A stretch of 64,000 nucleotides of DNA, taken from positions 238,285-302,284 of the forward strand of contig JAJDWR010000067.1 of assembly GCA_022825505.1 (NCBI GenBank). The letters run 5' to 3'. The notes under the pieces were generated by a model. It was given only the letters and a program-made list of their open reading frames with translations. It made no database searches and was not told where the DNA came from. Below are positions 36,749 to 45,647 of this stretch, in pieces. Within the stretch, counting starts at the first letter, position 1; every line of letters begins with the position of its first letter. A program made the translations under genes and the position numbers. The stretch is from Gammaproteobacteria bacterium (GTDB taxonomy: Bacteria > Pseudomonadota > Gammaproteobacteria > Steroidobacterales > Rariloculaceae).

Positions 36749-37207
36749 CTACTTTTGTCGACTTGGCGCACGGCCTAACCCATTGTTGAATTCGCAAATG
36801 GTCTCAAGGATTTCCATGAACTGTTTTCTCTGCGCTCTTGACAATGGTTCCACAATTCGTTGTTCGACGCGTTGGACGATTGGGTCGAGTTCTTGAAGCA
36901 GCGCTTTTCCCTTCTGTGAGATTCGCACGCAATTGACTCTTGCATCGTCCTTTCTCTTGTATCGCGTGATGTATTTCTTGCGTTCCAGTCGGCCGACGAT
37001 TCTGCCGATCGAGGTTCGATCAATCGCGATGGAGCCCGCCAACGTAATCTGATCGACGTCTGGCAGAGCATCTACAGCCTTGAGGACGGCATACTCCAGG
37101 TGCCGAATGTCGTAGTCACGGCACTCGTCGAGAAAAATCGCAACTGAAATTTGTTGGCAGCGCCTGAGGAGATGGCCAGGCATTGAATAAATTTCTTGTA
37201 GTGACAT
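36749..37207 (-). CDS. MarR-family transcriptional regulator
   Basis: 152-residue winged-helix repressor. IRHLEYAVLKAVDALPDVDQITLAGS leads into the recognition helix region AIDRTSIGRIVGRLERKKYITR, then the wing KRKDDARVNCVRISQKGKALL and C-terminal dimerisation helices. The target is unknown: the gene stands alone between the pseudogene remnant and the group II intron fragment. Its ATG at 37207 has no strong ribosome site. MarR proteins usually sense aromatic ligands, which would suit the catabolic genes of the window. Confidence 0.88.
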   Translation of the reverse strand: MSLQEIYSMPGHLLRRCQQISVAIFLDECRDYDIRHLEYAVLKAVDALPDVDQITLAGSIAIDRTSIGRIVGRLERKKYITRYKRKDDARVNCVRISQKGKALLQELDPIVQRVEQRIVEPLSRAQRKQFMEILETICEFNNGLGRAPSRQK

Positions 37208-37333
37208 AGTGCTTGCTGCCTCATGCGTATAGCCACGCGCCAGTCTAACGGAGTCATTTCCCGCATTTGTAGCTTTAACGCTTGCTCCGCGAATTCAAGT
37301 CAAGAAACGAAGTAAGCCCATTAGATCCTTCGC

Positions 37334-37962
37334 GGGTGGCTGGGGGCGACGCGATCATCGTCCGTTATGCGGATGATTTCGTGTGCGGCTTTCAGCACAA
37401 GGTGGATGCGGAACGATTCCTGGCCGATTTGGAGAAACGGCTTGCCCGGTTCGGGTTGGAGCTGCACCCGCACAAGACCCGACTCGTGGAATTCGGACGA
37501 TTCGCCATGGCGAGTCGGACGACACGCGGGGTCGGTAAACCGGAGGCATTCGACTTTCTGGGGATGACGCACTATTGCGCCAAGACCCACAAAGGAGGTT
37601 TCCGGGTCGGGCGCAGACCGGCGAACAAGCGAGTGCGCCGAACGCTCCGACGGATCAAGGAAGCGTTGTATCGCCATCGACACCGGCAGGCACATGAACT
37701 GGTAGTGTGGCTCGGGCGCGTGATCCGGGGCTGGCTGAACTACTATGCCGTACCGGGTACTTCCCGCCACCTGAAGGCTTTTGTGCACAGCATCAAACGC
37801 CTACTCGTGCGCGCATTGCGCAGACGCTCGCAGAAGGACCGGACCTCGTGGCACTGGGTCGCCGATATGGCTGATCTTTACTGGCCACGAGTTCGTATCC
37901 TTCACCCGTGGCCCAGCCAGCGGCTAATCGTCAACACCCGAGGCAGGAGCCGTATGCGTTAA
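37334..37962 (+). pseudogene. ltrA: Group II intron reverse transcriptase/maturase, 5'-truncated
   Basis: Only the C-terminal half remains. Homology begins abruptly at GGDAIIVRYADDFVCGF (RT motif 5 with the YADD centre), followed by LELHPHKTRLVEFGRF, FDFLGMTHYCAKTHKGGF (motifs 6-7) and the maturase domain VIRGWLNYYAVPGTSRHLKAF. RT motifs 0-4 and the intron's 5' half are absent, so it cannot move by itself. The frame stays open upstream only to a TTG at 37282 without homology. The stop codon TAA lies inside the domain V hairpin loop. Confidence 0.9.
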
Positions 37963-38018
37963 CGCGCACGTACGGATCTGTGCGGGGGGAGCCGGGTAAC
38001 CGGCTTCCCTACCGCGAC
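37947..38018 (+). ncRNA. Group II intron domains V and VI
   Basis: Domain V at 37947-37978 starts GAGCCGTATGCG, has a TTAA loop and closes CGCACGTACGGATC, matching the catalytic 32-34 nt hairpin seen after intron maturases. Domain VI follows at about 37983-38015: AGCCGG, GTAA loop, CCGGCT, flanked by GGGG and TCCC/TACC, with a candidate branch A in CTACC. The intron 3' end is probably near 38018. Confidence 0.8.
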
Positions 38019-38237
38019 CGAGTCCTTCGGACCGGCGCGCGCCCTGCAGGCCGTGGGGACAAACCGTGGACAACACCAAAGTGTTGCCCACCGCCTGCCC
38101 CCACTCGCGCGCCTCTCGCCCACGAACCCCACAGGACCCACAACAAATTATTGATGATGAAGAAGAAGAGGAAGAAGAGGAAGACCGGACAACCCTTGTG
38201 CCATAAAACCGGACAGATAACAAACAGCCTTTACCCG
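38019..38237. repeat. Intergenic stretch with low-complexity purine run
   Basis: Between the intron end and the TonB receptor stop. A GAA/GAG/GAT purine run occupies about 38152-38187. No gene or terminator hairpin is evident in the remainder. Confidence 0.6.
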
Positions 38238-40754
38238 TCAGTTACCAAAATTATACCGCGCCTGGACACCCCAGCGCCTGCCTTGGTCGTAGACAATGGT
38301 CGAAGTCTCGGCGCCTTGAAGTGAACCCGGACCGATACCGGTTGATCTTTCGGTATCGGTCAAATTGTTTCCGACAACAGCGACTTCATATCGCCCATTT
38401 GCAGGACCGGCAGACAGGCGAACATTGACAATCTCGTATGATGGAAAGTTCCCAATGCCATCCGGAAACAACGAGTCGAGATCGACCTGGTAGCCGTCGG
38501 AGTAGTAGAAAGTACCAGACAAGCTGACATCCCAATCCGATACATGCCAAGTATAGCTACCCGCAACGTTAAATTCCCAATCGGGGACAAGATTAAGTTT
38601 TCTGCCTGTCCGGTCAATGAGACAACTGCCGGTCGACAAATCTCTTGGGCGGGCACCTGTCCTGAGGGTCTCGGCGGTTTCAAAGCTACCACACTCCGCA
38701 TCGGGGAAGTCATCAAACTTTGCGTCTGTGAAGGCAAGGCTGTAATTAAACAGCAGATCATCGCTTGGCGCCCACTGTCCATCAATCTCTATGCCGCTGG
38801 TCGACGACCGGGCGGCGTTCTTGATCGGGAAGGTCCCTGAGACGGAGTCAAACCCGGGGACTTGCAGATTACTGTACTCGGTATCGAATACCGTCACATT
38901 CAGTCTTAGGCGTCCATCCGCCAAGGTTGACCTGATGCCGGCTTCCCAACCCTCGGCGATTTCAGACTCGTAGGTGTATTCCTCGATAGTATCGGGGGCG
39001 AAGATCGAGGCATTGAAACCACCGGACTTAAAAGCCTCGACATACTTAGCGTACCCCATCATGTGCTCATTGAAATCCCACTCGAGGGAGACTTGCGGCG
39101 AGAAATTGTCGTCTTCAAATTTCGTGTCAAAGCCGGTACCGGGTAATGCAGGGGAGTCGAAGGGCGACAAGGGGGGTAAGTATATGCCGCCGACCAGGCC
39201 GTCAATCCCGGTCACTACCTGGCCGGGGCCAATCGCAAACGGACCAAATCCGCAGGGAGCCCCGTCACAGGTAAAGATTACTCCAGGATTACCCTGACCG
39301 GGACCACCGACACTCCGGATGCTGCCAGTCTTGGCAATATCCGTCCAACGGCCGCCGATGTTAAGACGGGCCTGGTCGGTGAGGTTCCAGGTCACGCTCG
39401 CAAACAGGCTCCTCCATTCTGCGTTCTCACGGTGCTCCTCTCCACCTACTGGCAGGACAATAAAGGCGGTATACAGATTTTGGGCAGCTCGCAGGTCGCC
39501 GTCCTGGTAATAGGCGCCAACCATCCAGTCGATGGTCTGCCCGCCCGGAGACGTTAGGCGAATTTCCTGGCTCCATTGATCATAGTCTTGGAGGTTTCTC
39601 GTGTTAAACAACGCGTAGGGCGACTGGGAGACGTCTTGTGACCAGTCGGTATCATAGTCATAGTATCCGGTCACCGAGGTGATGAGCATGGAGTCTGTGT
39701 CCCAGTTCAGTGTCATGTTGTAGTCAGCTGAGTTGAGGTCCCGGTATTCGCCGCGAGTAAAATGGTCGTTCATTCCACGTGGGTCAAATGTCGGAAATGC
39801 AACTGCCCCTCCGATGAAGCTCGCGGCGGGAGGCGGAGCAACAAAACTGCCGTTCTGTGTAACACCGTTGACGATATTATCGTCCATGATGCCGCTCAGC
39901 TGGGCCTGGGCACACCCGGACTGAGCGGGAGTACCAAAGGGGCTAGATACCAGGTCAAAATTGCAGCTGCCGGCCTCCTGGGGAAAACCATTCTGTTCCA
40001 GTTTCGACCACTGGCCCTTGAGATACATCTCGAAGTTCTCGCTGATGTTCCATACGGCCGAGAGCCGGCCGGCATAGGACTCTTTCTGCGGCGCGGTGTC
40101 GGGTACATTATCGGGATTTATTGCACCGGGGACACCTGTAGGATCGTATGCATCCAACCAGCCGTCAGTCTCCTGGTAAATGCCTGCAGCGCGAATGCCG
40201 AACGTGTCCGACAATGGCCCGCCCCGGGCGCCCTCGATTTGTAAGGTATTATCGGATCCAAATTGCGCCTGAGCGTATCCGTCCTGTTCTTCGCCGGGTC
40301 GCTCGGTAATGATGTTCAGCGCACCGGCTGTCGCACTCTGCCCGAAAAACACCGGCTGCGGGCCCCTCAGGATCTCGATCCGGTTGAGGTCGAGGAACTG
40401 TCCTACCGCCGAGCGTTCCCTGCCGTATGCCACGCCATCGATAAAGGTCACCACCGCCTGCTCGAAAGCGGAATTACCGCCCGATTCCGTTCCAATACCG
40501 CGGATGACGATATTGGAACTGGTAAAACCTTCAGCTACGAACAGGGACGGTGTAATCTCGGACAACTCGTCCAGCTGTCTGATGTTCTGGTCGACTAGGA
40601 ATTGCCCCATGACCGGGAGCACGGAGGTCGGTACGTTCTGCAAGGACTCCTCCCGTTTCTGCGCGGTAACGACGATCTCTTCCAATTGTCCAAATGCAGG
40701 CACCGAGACTGTCGCAAACAGTGCGGGCACAATTAGTGATTTGCTTAGCTTCAT
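38238..40754 (-). CDS. TonB-dependent outer-membrane receptor
   Basis: 838-residue receptor. The ATG at 40754 starts a signal peptide (KLSKSLIVPALFATVSVPAFG); the longer start is inside non-signal sequence. The TonB-box region is EEIVVTAQKREESLQNVP, the plug domain has VIRGIGTESGGNSAFEQAVV and LDLNRIEILRGPQPVFFGQSA, and the barrel ends GVQARYNFGN. This belongs to the broad class that imports large or scarce molecules other than just siderophores. Base composition is visibly more A+T than in most of the window, and group II intron and transposase fragments flank the locus, indicating transfer. Confidence 0.93.
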   Translation of the reverse strand: MKLSKSLIVPALFATVSVPAFGQLEEIVVTAQKREESLQNVPTSVLPVMGQFLVDQNIRQLDELSEITPSLFVAEGFTSSNIVIRGIGTESGGNSAFEQAVVTFIDGVAYGRERSAVGQFLDLNRIEILRGPQPVFFGQSATAGALNIITERPGEEQDGYAQAQFGSDNTLQIEGARGGPLSDTFGIRAAGIYQETDGWLDAYDPTGVPGAINPDNVPDTAPQKESYAGRLSAVWNISENFEMYLKGQWSKLEQNGFPQEAGSCNFDLVSSPFGTPAQSGCAQAQLSGIMDDNIVNGVTQNGSFVAPPPAASFIGGAVAFPTFDPRGMNDHFTRGEYRDLNSADYNMTLNWDTDSMLITSVTGYYDYDTDWSQDVSQSPYALFNTRNLQDYDQWSQEIRLTSPGGQTIDWMVGAYYQDGDLRAAQNLYTAFIVLPVGGEEHRENAEWRSLFASVTWNLTDQARLNIGGRWTDIAKTGSIRSVGGPGQGNPGVIFTCDGAPCGFGPFAIGPGQVVTGIDGLVGGIYLPPLSPFDSPALPGTGFDTKFEDDNFSPQVSLEWDFNEHMMGYAKYVEAFKSGGFNASIFAPDTIEEYTYESEIAEGWEAGIRSTLADGRLRLNVTVFDTEYSNLQVPGFDSVSGTFPIKNAARSSTSGIEIDGQWAPSDDLLFNYSLAFTDAKFDDFPDAECGSFETAETLRTGARPRDLSTGSCLIDRTGRKLNLVPDWEFNVAGSYTWHVSDWDVSLSGTFYYSDGYQVDLDSLFPDGIGNFPSYEIVNVRLSAGPANGRYEVAVVGNNLTDTERSTGIGPGSLQGAETSTIVYDQGRRWGVQARYNFGN

Positions 40755-40834
40755 ATTCTTATCCCCAGTGTAAATATGCACATGATCTTTCTGTCGGGCA
40801 GACATATGAAGGTTATACCGTCAAATGCATGACT

Positions 40835-41542
40835 TTATCTGCTAGTATCTTGGAAGCCTCTTTCAAGTACTTCTTCAAAATCCCGCCAATCTGCTAAAGA
40901 ACCATCGGGTAATATAGGAGCTTGCAAATCTTGTCGAGGTGAGGTGCGAGCCCATTGTTGGCGGTCAAAAATGCTTTCATTACATGCTTCAATGTTTAAC
41001 GGTCGACTTTTGTAGCGTGTCGGGAAGGATTCGCCACCTCTAGTAAGTTCGCCTGGAGTTGCACTTACCGTGATGCAGAGTGTCGAATCAGCAACTGCTC
41101 GAATCAAATTATCCGCCAGCTCCCAATTTTGGTTGGTATTTCCATCGCATGCGGCAAGCTTCAAGGTGGAACCTGTTGTGAGAGCATTTGCTTCTAGACA
41201 AAGGTCGTAATCGGTCATATATAGCGTGCCCATTTTGGACTGAGAAAGGGAAAAAATTGTATCTCGGTGTGTCATCCCTTCCTTGCATGTGTGTAACCAC
41301 ATTTCAATTCCTTCTGGGTTCTCATCATTATTCGGGATATCCATACAGTAGAAACGTGGCTCATCAAGTGCATAAGTTGTACGTATGAAAACATCATCAG
41401 GTCCATCATCAACTGTAAAAATATTTTTCAGTCTTGGTGTTATCGTCGTGTCGTCTACTTGAGCCTGAATTAATGTTGGTATGCAGAAGAGAATAATCAG
41501 TACGGCACTGCACAAAGAAAGGGTTTGACTTTTTGTAAACAT
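40835..41542 (-). CDS. Secreted ricin-type beta-trefoil lectin-like protein
   Basis: 235-residue exported protein starting at ATG 41542 (signal SLCSAVLIILFCIPTLIQAQ). The middle shows one or two ricin B-type repeats: LYMTDYDLCLEANALTTG-STLKLAACDGNTNQNWEL and ADSTLCITVSATPG, i.e. the Q-x-W and Cys-pair pattern of the trefoil. Cysteine pairs would form disulfides. Sugar binding is inferred. The gene is A+T-rich like the adjacent TonB receptor, is transcribed in the same direction 80 bases upstream of it, and has repeat copy A as its leader. A glycan-capture role together with the receptor is possible. Confidence 0.7.
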   Translation of the reverse strand: MFTKSQTLSLCSAVLIILFCIPTLIQAQVDDTTITPRLKNIFTVDDGPDDVFIRTTYALDEPRFYCMDIPNNDENPEGIEMWLHTCKEGMTHRDTIFSLSQSKMGTLYMTDYDLCLEANALTTGSTLKLAACDGNTNQNWELADNLIRAVADSTLCITVSATPGELTRGGESFPTRYKSRPLNIEACNESIFDRQQWARTSPRQDLQAPILPDGSLADWRDFEEVLERGFQDTSR

Positions 41543-41589
41543 TCTGCGTCTCAATCCGTTTAGTTAGGAACATAATTTAGCGCCTAACC

Positions 41590-41716
41590 CCCCACCCGCT
41601 TGATTCCGGTGTGGAGGCGCAGCATACTTCCCGATGAAAGCATAACTGACCGAAAATAAAGTGATAATATGTAATTTATTGACTTGAATGTTCTAAAAAC
41701 ACGTTCAATTGAATCG
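41590..41716 (-). repeat. Regulatory repeat, copy A (leader of lectin-like gene)
   Basis: On the minus strand this begins CGATTCAATTGAA and continues TTTTTAGAAC...CATATTATCA...TTTTCGGTCA...GCGCCTCCAC...ATCAAGCGGGTGGGG, aligning with copies B (48979) and C (62637). The conserved pair TGATAATAT (41662-41670, + strand) and GTTCTAAAAACACGTTCAAT (41690-41709) are 19 bases apart. Confidence 0.85.
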
Positions 41717-42066
41717 GGCACGTACGGAGATGGCTGGAACAGCAGTATCTGATCAAAGGACCTGTTGTGCGCGACCAGCTTGTCCAAACAACGATACAGC
41801 GTGTCGGCGGGCACCACGCTCATCGGGCTGGCGAGCAAGTCCCGCATAGCGTTGTGCTCGTACCATTGGGGGTGCAACCGCCACTCGCTGCCCGGGTCGA
41901 TTAACTGGTAGCACACCAGCGTCTTCTAAACCAAACGCAGGTCCGTCTCCCGTAACAGCACCCCACCGGCGTCGGAGGTGATCCGGCCGCCGTCGAATCG
42001 ACCGATGACGTCGCGGTGTCCGAGGGCGCGAAACTGAATTTGTGTCGGTGGACACTGTGTGGGCAC
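41717..42066 (-). pseudogene. Broken transposase, IS1380-like start and IS1634-like continuation
   Basis: From GTG 42066 (AAGGAGAGATCCC upstream) the minus strand reads RALGHRDVIGRFDGG and RITSDAGGVLLRETDLRLV, the IS1380-type N-terminus, then an in-frame stop at 41926-41928. In the same frame it continues LVCYQLIDPGSEWRLHPQWY, AMRDLLAS and DTLYRCLDKLVAHNRSFDQ, resembling the N-terminal region of IS1634-type transposases. Homology stops near 41750, where repeat copy A begins. No terminal inverted repeats are visible. Confidence 0.7.
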
Positions 42067-42140
42067 GGGATCTCTCCTTCGTTTTAATGTAAGTCTTTGA
42101 ATCAACTCGCATTATCCGACAAAGTGAGGTCCCGTTCCAG

Positions 42141-42866
42141 TTACCGGTGATTTATCCGGGTTAGCCACTCGTAGTGGATGCGCGCGCTGGTGCAAAGCGC
42201 CTCGTATTTTTCCGGCACTTCCGGCTCCGAGCGGTGGTAGCGCTTGAAGCCCGTGGACTTTTCCACGTTGCTGTACCAGTGAGGTGCCCAGACACCATCG
42301 GAATTTCGGCGTCCCGGCGGCCAGGAAAGCATGGACTCGGGCAGGTAGTCGACGTCGAGAGATGCGCATAGCGAAGCCAGCGCAGCATCCGGGTCGCGCA
42401 GCACGTCGGCGGCGTCAATCACACAAGGTGCCTTGCCCGTGACCGCGGAAATCTCCCGGAACAGTTCGGCCTGCCTGGCGATACCGATATCGTGCTCGTC
42501 TACCGCCGGCATTTTCTTCAGGTAGGAGGCGACGACCTCGGCGGGATCGCGAATGAGGAAACAGTGCCGCATGTCGGCGCACCATCCCATATCCATGCCC
42601 TGCGGCATGTGCTTGGTCATGTGCTTCTGGTAGAACAGCGGCGTGGCCACTGGTTGCTCGGTGAGCTGGCGGATCACTTCCGCACGGTCGATGCTCTGGG
42701 AAGCAATCACGGCTTCCCGCCCCGGATGGGGCAGGCCAGTCTCATGAAGGTAGCTGGCGTAGAAGGGTTCGTCTACCACCGTGCAATCGGGCCTGTTTTC
42801 CCAGCTTCGCATCATCGCGGTGGAGATGTTGCGGGGGCCGGACCACATGGCGATGCGAATCGTCAT
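42141..42866 (-). CDS. Sulfotransferase-like P-loop protein
   Basis: 241-residue protein with a 3'-phosphate/PAPS-binding-like loop MWSGPRNISTAMMRSWENR at the N-terminus, HCFLIRDPAEVVASYLKK (the 3'-phosphate-binding RDP segment) and a C-terminal helix-rich end EALCTSARIHYEWL. It is compact compared with classical sulfotransferases. The ATG at 42866 overlaps the aminotransferase stop by four bases (ATGA), so the two are coupled. Homologous domains are, as I recall, fused to an aminotransferase in plants, supporting a shared pathway. Reaction unknown; kinase-like activity is an alternative. Confidence 0.72.
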   Translation of the reverse strand: MTIRIAMWSGPRNISTAMMRSWENRPDCTVVDEPFYASYLHETGLPHPGREAVIASQSIDRAEVIRQLTEQPVATPLFYQKHMTKHMPQGMDMGWCADMRHCFLIRDPAEVVASYLKKMPAVDEHDIGIARQAELFREISAVTGKAPCVIDAADVLRDPDAALASLCASLDVDYLPESMLSWPPGRRNSDGVWAPHWYSNVEKSTGFKRYHRSEPEVPEKYEALCTSARIHYEWLTRINHR

Positions 42867-43816
42867 TGCCTGCCGTGGCCGCACTCGCTGTCGATGAGTC
42901 GCCGGTAGAGCGCATGCAAGCGCCGGGTTATCGGACCGGCCTGGCCATCGCCGGCCCGCCCACCGCCGGTCAAGCTATCGCCGATTGTGCGGCCATCGAT
43001 CTCCGAAACCGGGGTCAGGCCCGCAAAGGTACCGGTGACGAAGGCTTCCTCCGCGCTGTAGGCCTGCATCACGGAGAAATTCCTCTCGTACACCGGGATG
43101 TCATTCGCCTTGCAAAGATTGATGACGTTGCGCCGCGTGATGCCGTCCAGGCAGTAGTCGCCGCTGGAGGTCCAGACCTCGCCGTCCCGCACGACGAAGA
43201 AGTGCGTGGAATTGCAGGTCGCCACATGGCCGTGGGGATCCAGCATCAGCGCCTCGTCATAGCCCGCCTTGCTGGCCTGTATGCAGCCGAAGATGCAATT
43301 CAGCTTGGAGTGGCTGTTGATGCGCGGGTCCTGGACGTCGGCATAACCCCGGCGCACGTACACTGTGTAGAGCCGCACGCCGCGGTCGTACATCCCGGGA
43401 TCGGGCATCTTGTACTCGGGAATGATGACGATGGTCGGCCCGCCCACGGTCATGGCAGGGTCCTGGTAGGGCGTCGACTTGACGCCCCGGCTGACCATCA
43501 GGCGAATGTGGACGTTGGATTCCATCCCGTTGGCATCCACGGTGTCGTAGAGGCGCTGCTTGAGGTCGCCCCGGGATAGCCCCGGGTCGAGGTCCAGAGC
43601 CTTGGCGCCTTCCCACAGGCGTGCCAGGTGGCGGTCCAGGAAGGGAATGACGCCGTGGTGCAGGCGCAGCCCTTCCCAGATGCCGTCGCCGAGGATGAAG
43701 CCGCTGTCGAAGACGGAGACGACGGCCTTGTCCCTCGGGAACAGCTCGCCGTTGATGTTGATCCTTATGTTCCGGTTGCGTTCGTCCGCCTGAACGGTAT
43801 GCGTGCCGGTGGTCAT
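42863..43816 (-). CDS. Class IV PLP aminotransferase (branched-chain or D-amino-acid type)
   Basis: 317-residue fold-type IV transaminase. ININGELFPRDKAVVSVFDSG leads into FILGDGIWEGLRLHHGVIPFL; the PLP lysine is in NSHSKLNCIFGCIQASKAGYDEALML (Lys of SKLN), split here as NSHSKLNCIF and GYDEALMLD. Later CNSTHFFVV and CLDGITRRNVINLC match the family. Substrate cannot be set between branched-chain, D-Ala and aminodeoxychorismate-type. It is sandwiched between and overlapping two genes by four bases each. Confidence 0.9.
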   Translation of the reverse strand: MTTGTHTVQADERNRNIRININGELFPRDKAVVSVFDSGFILGDGIWEGLRLHHGVIPFLDRHLARLWEGAKALDLDPGLSRGDLKQRLYDTVDANGMESNVHIRLMVSRGVKSTPYQDPAMTVGGPTIVIIPEYKMPDPGMYDRGVRLYTVYVRRGYADVQDPRINSHSKLNCIFGCIQASKAGYDEALMLDPHGHVATCNSTHFFVVRDGEVWTSSGDYCLDGITRRNVINLCKANDIPVYERNFSVMQAYSAEEAFVTGTFAGLTPVSEIDGRTIGDSLTGGGRAGDGQAGPITRRLHALYRRLIDSECGHGRQ

Positions 43817-45603
43817 GGGCCTTCGCCTGTCCTGACCGTTTCGATGTACCGGTCGATCACGCCATCGAGCATGTCCAGAGGGACCCCGCCATTCAAGAGA
43901 AGCGCATCGTGGAAGTCCCTGATGTCGAAGGCTTCACCCAGTTCTTCGGTGGCACGGGCCCTGAGTTCCAGGAACTTCAGTTCCCCCATCTTGTACGCGA
44001 GCGCCTGGCCGGGCCAGGAAATGTAGCGGTCAATTTCCGTTCGTACGTTTTGCAGCGACAAGGCCGTATTGGCCGCCAGGTACTGGAGCGCCTCATCCCG
44101 GGACCAATCCTTGTAGTGCATACCGGTATCCACCACCAGCCGTACCGCGCGCCACATCTCGTAGCTCAGGCGTCCGAAATGATCGTAGGGCGTTTCGTAG
44201 ATGTCCATTTCGATTCCGAGTTTCTCGGAGTAGAGTCCCCAGCCTTCGCCAAAGGCGTGCGGGTAGAAGATTTGCCGGAATTCGGGCAACTGTGTCAATT
44301 CCTGCGCCAGTGAAATCTGGTGGTGGTGCCCCGGCACGCCCTCATGAACGGTCAGTGCTGCTAAAGTGTAGAGCGGCCGTTTGTCCAGTGCGTAGGTATT
44401 CACCATGTAGTAGCCGCCGCGACGGCCGCCCACCGGCGCGCTCCAGTAACGCCCCGTGGTGTAGTTGGGGGCGAGATCGTCCGGCACGGCCATTACGCCG
44501 TAGGGCATTCGCGGCAGGGTCCTGAAGAACGCCGGCATCTGGCCGTCCACCTTCTTGGCGATATAGGACGCTTCCCGCAGCAATTGCCCTGGTTCGTCCA
44601 CATAGAACTGCGGGTCGGTCCGCAGGAACTCGATGAACTCGGCAAACGCGCCGTCGAATTCCACCTGCTCGATGATGCCGTCCATTTCTGCCCGGATCCG
44701 TGCGACTTCGCGTAGTCCGAGTTCGTGAATGTCATCGGGGTGTGCATCGTCGAGGGAAGTGAAGAAACGGGTGAGATCTTCGTAGTACGCCGGGCCGTTC
44801 TCCAGGGAGGATGCGCCGAGCGAGTCGCGGGCTCCGGGAATGTACTCATCGGTGAAGAATTGCAGGAACGCCCGGTAGCCAGGGATCACGGTTTCGGCAA
44901 TGGCGGCTGCGGCTTCCGACCGCAATCGGTCCGCGTCGTCGCCGCTGAAATATTCGGGGATGCTGAGAAGCGGCGTGAAAAATACGCTGTCTTCCGGACT
45001 CTCGACGATGGCGCCGGAGATGGACGGCACGATCCCTTCCAGAATTACCCGGGGTTGGGTGAATCCATCCGCAAGGCCGGCACGCATGTTGGTGATGTTC
45101 TGGGCGAAGAACGTGTCCACCGCTTGCAGCCGCGACAGATACGTCTCGTAGTCGTCAATCGTGCCGAACGGCATCGATTCGTACATGCGCTGAATCCGGA
45201 TGTGGAATCCGGAATCGCTCGTGAAGGGCATTCGGTACGAGCCGTACGTCGCCAAGTTTGCCCGATGACCGACCACGAATTCGAACAGGTCGTAATTGGT
45301 CCGGTCGTCCGGAGACAACGTGTCCCGGCCGATCGCTTCGAGCCGCTCCAGTAATTGCAGGTCTTCTTCCAGGGCGCGCTGTTGCGCTGCGGCCGACATG
45401 TCCGGCAGGCGGTCGTTGTAGTCGGTGACTCCCCGGCTGCTCGCGAACAGCGGGTCACGCTGCAAGCGGCGATCCCATTCATCTGCGAACAGCTGATGAA
45501 GTTCGGCTCCCGCTGTTTCCTGTTGTCCGAGTGCCCCTGGCGAGGCGGCGACAAGCAGCGCCGCGCTGAATACGCCGGCGGCAAGATTCGATCGATCCAC
45601 CAT
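43813..45603 (-). CDS. DUF885-family exported metallopeptidase-like protein
   Basis: 596-residue protein of the DUF885 family with a signal peptide (LAAGVFSAALLVAASPGALGQ). The zinc-site motif is LTVHEGVPGHHHQISLAQE (HExxxH-like); GEGWGLYSEKLGIEMDIYETP supplies the usual third-ligand Glu region. SYEMWRAVRLVVDTGMHYKDW follows. Related proteins are putative zinc carboxypeptidases. Stop overlaps the aminotransferase start (ATGA), so this is the first gene of the three-gene operon. Confidence 0.86.
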   Translation of the reverse strand: MVDRSNLAAGVFSAALLVAASPGALGQQETAGAELHQLFADEWDRRLQRDPLFASSRGVTDYNDRLPDMSAAAQQRALEEDLQLLERLEAIGRDTLSPDDRTNYDLFEFVVGHRANLATYGSYRMPFTSDSGFHIRIQRMYESMPFGTIDDYETYLSRLQAVDTFFAQNITNMRAGLADGFTQPRVILEGIVPSISGAIVESPEDSVFFTPLLSIPEYFSGDDADRLRSEAAAAIAETVIPGYRAFLQFFTDEYIPGARDSLGASSLENGPAYYEDLTRFFTSLDDAHPDDIHELGLREVARIRAEMDGIIEQVEFDGAFAEFIEFLRTDPQFYVDEPGQLLREASYIAKKVDGQMPAFFRTLPRMPYGVMAVPDDLAPNYTTGRYWSAPVGGRRGGYYMVNTYALDKRPLYTLAALTVHEGVPGHHHQISLAQELTQLPEFRQIFYPHAFGEGWGLYSEKLGIEMDIYETPYDHFGRLSYEMWRAVRLVVDTGMHYKDWSRDEALQYLAANTALSLQNVRTEIDRYISWPGQALAYKMGELKFLELRARATEELGEAFDIRDFHDALLLNGGVPLDMLDGVIDRYIETVRTGEGP

Positions 45604-45647
45604 GGCGATCCCCCGTGATGTTCAAATGGTTATCGTGACATATCGGT

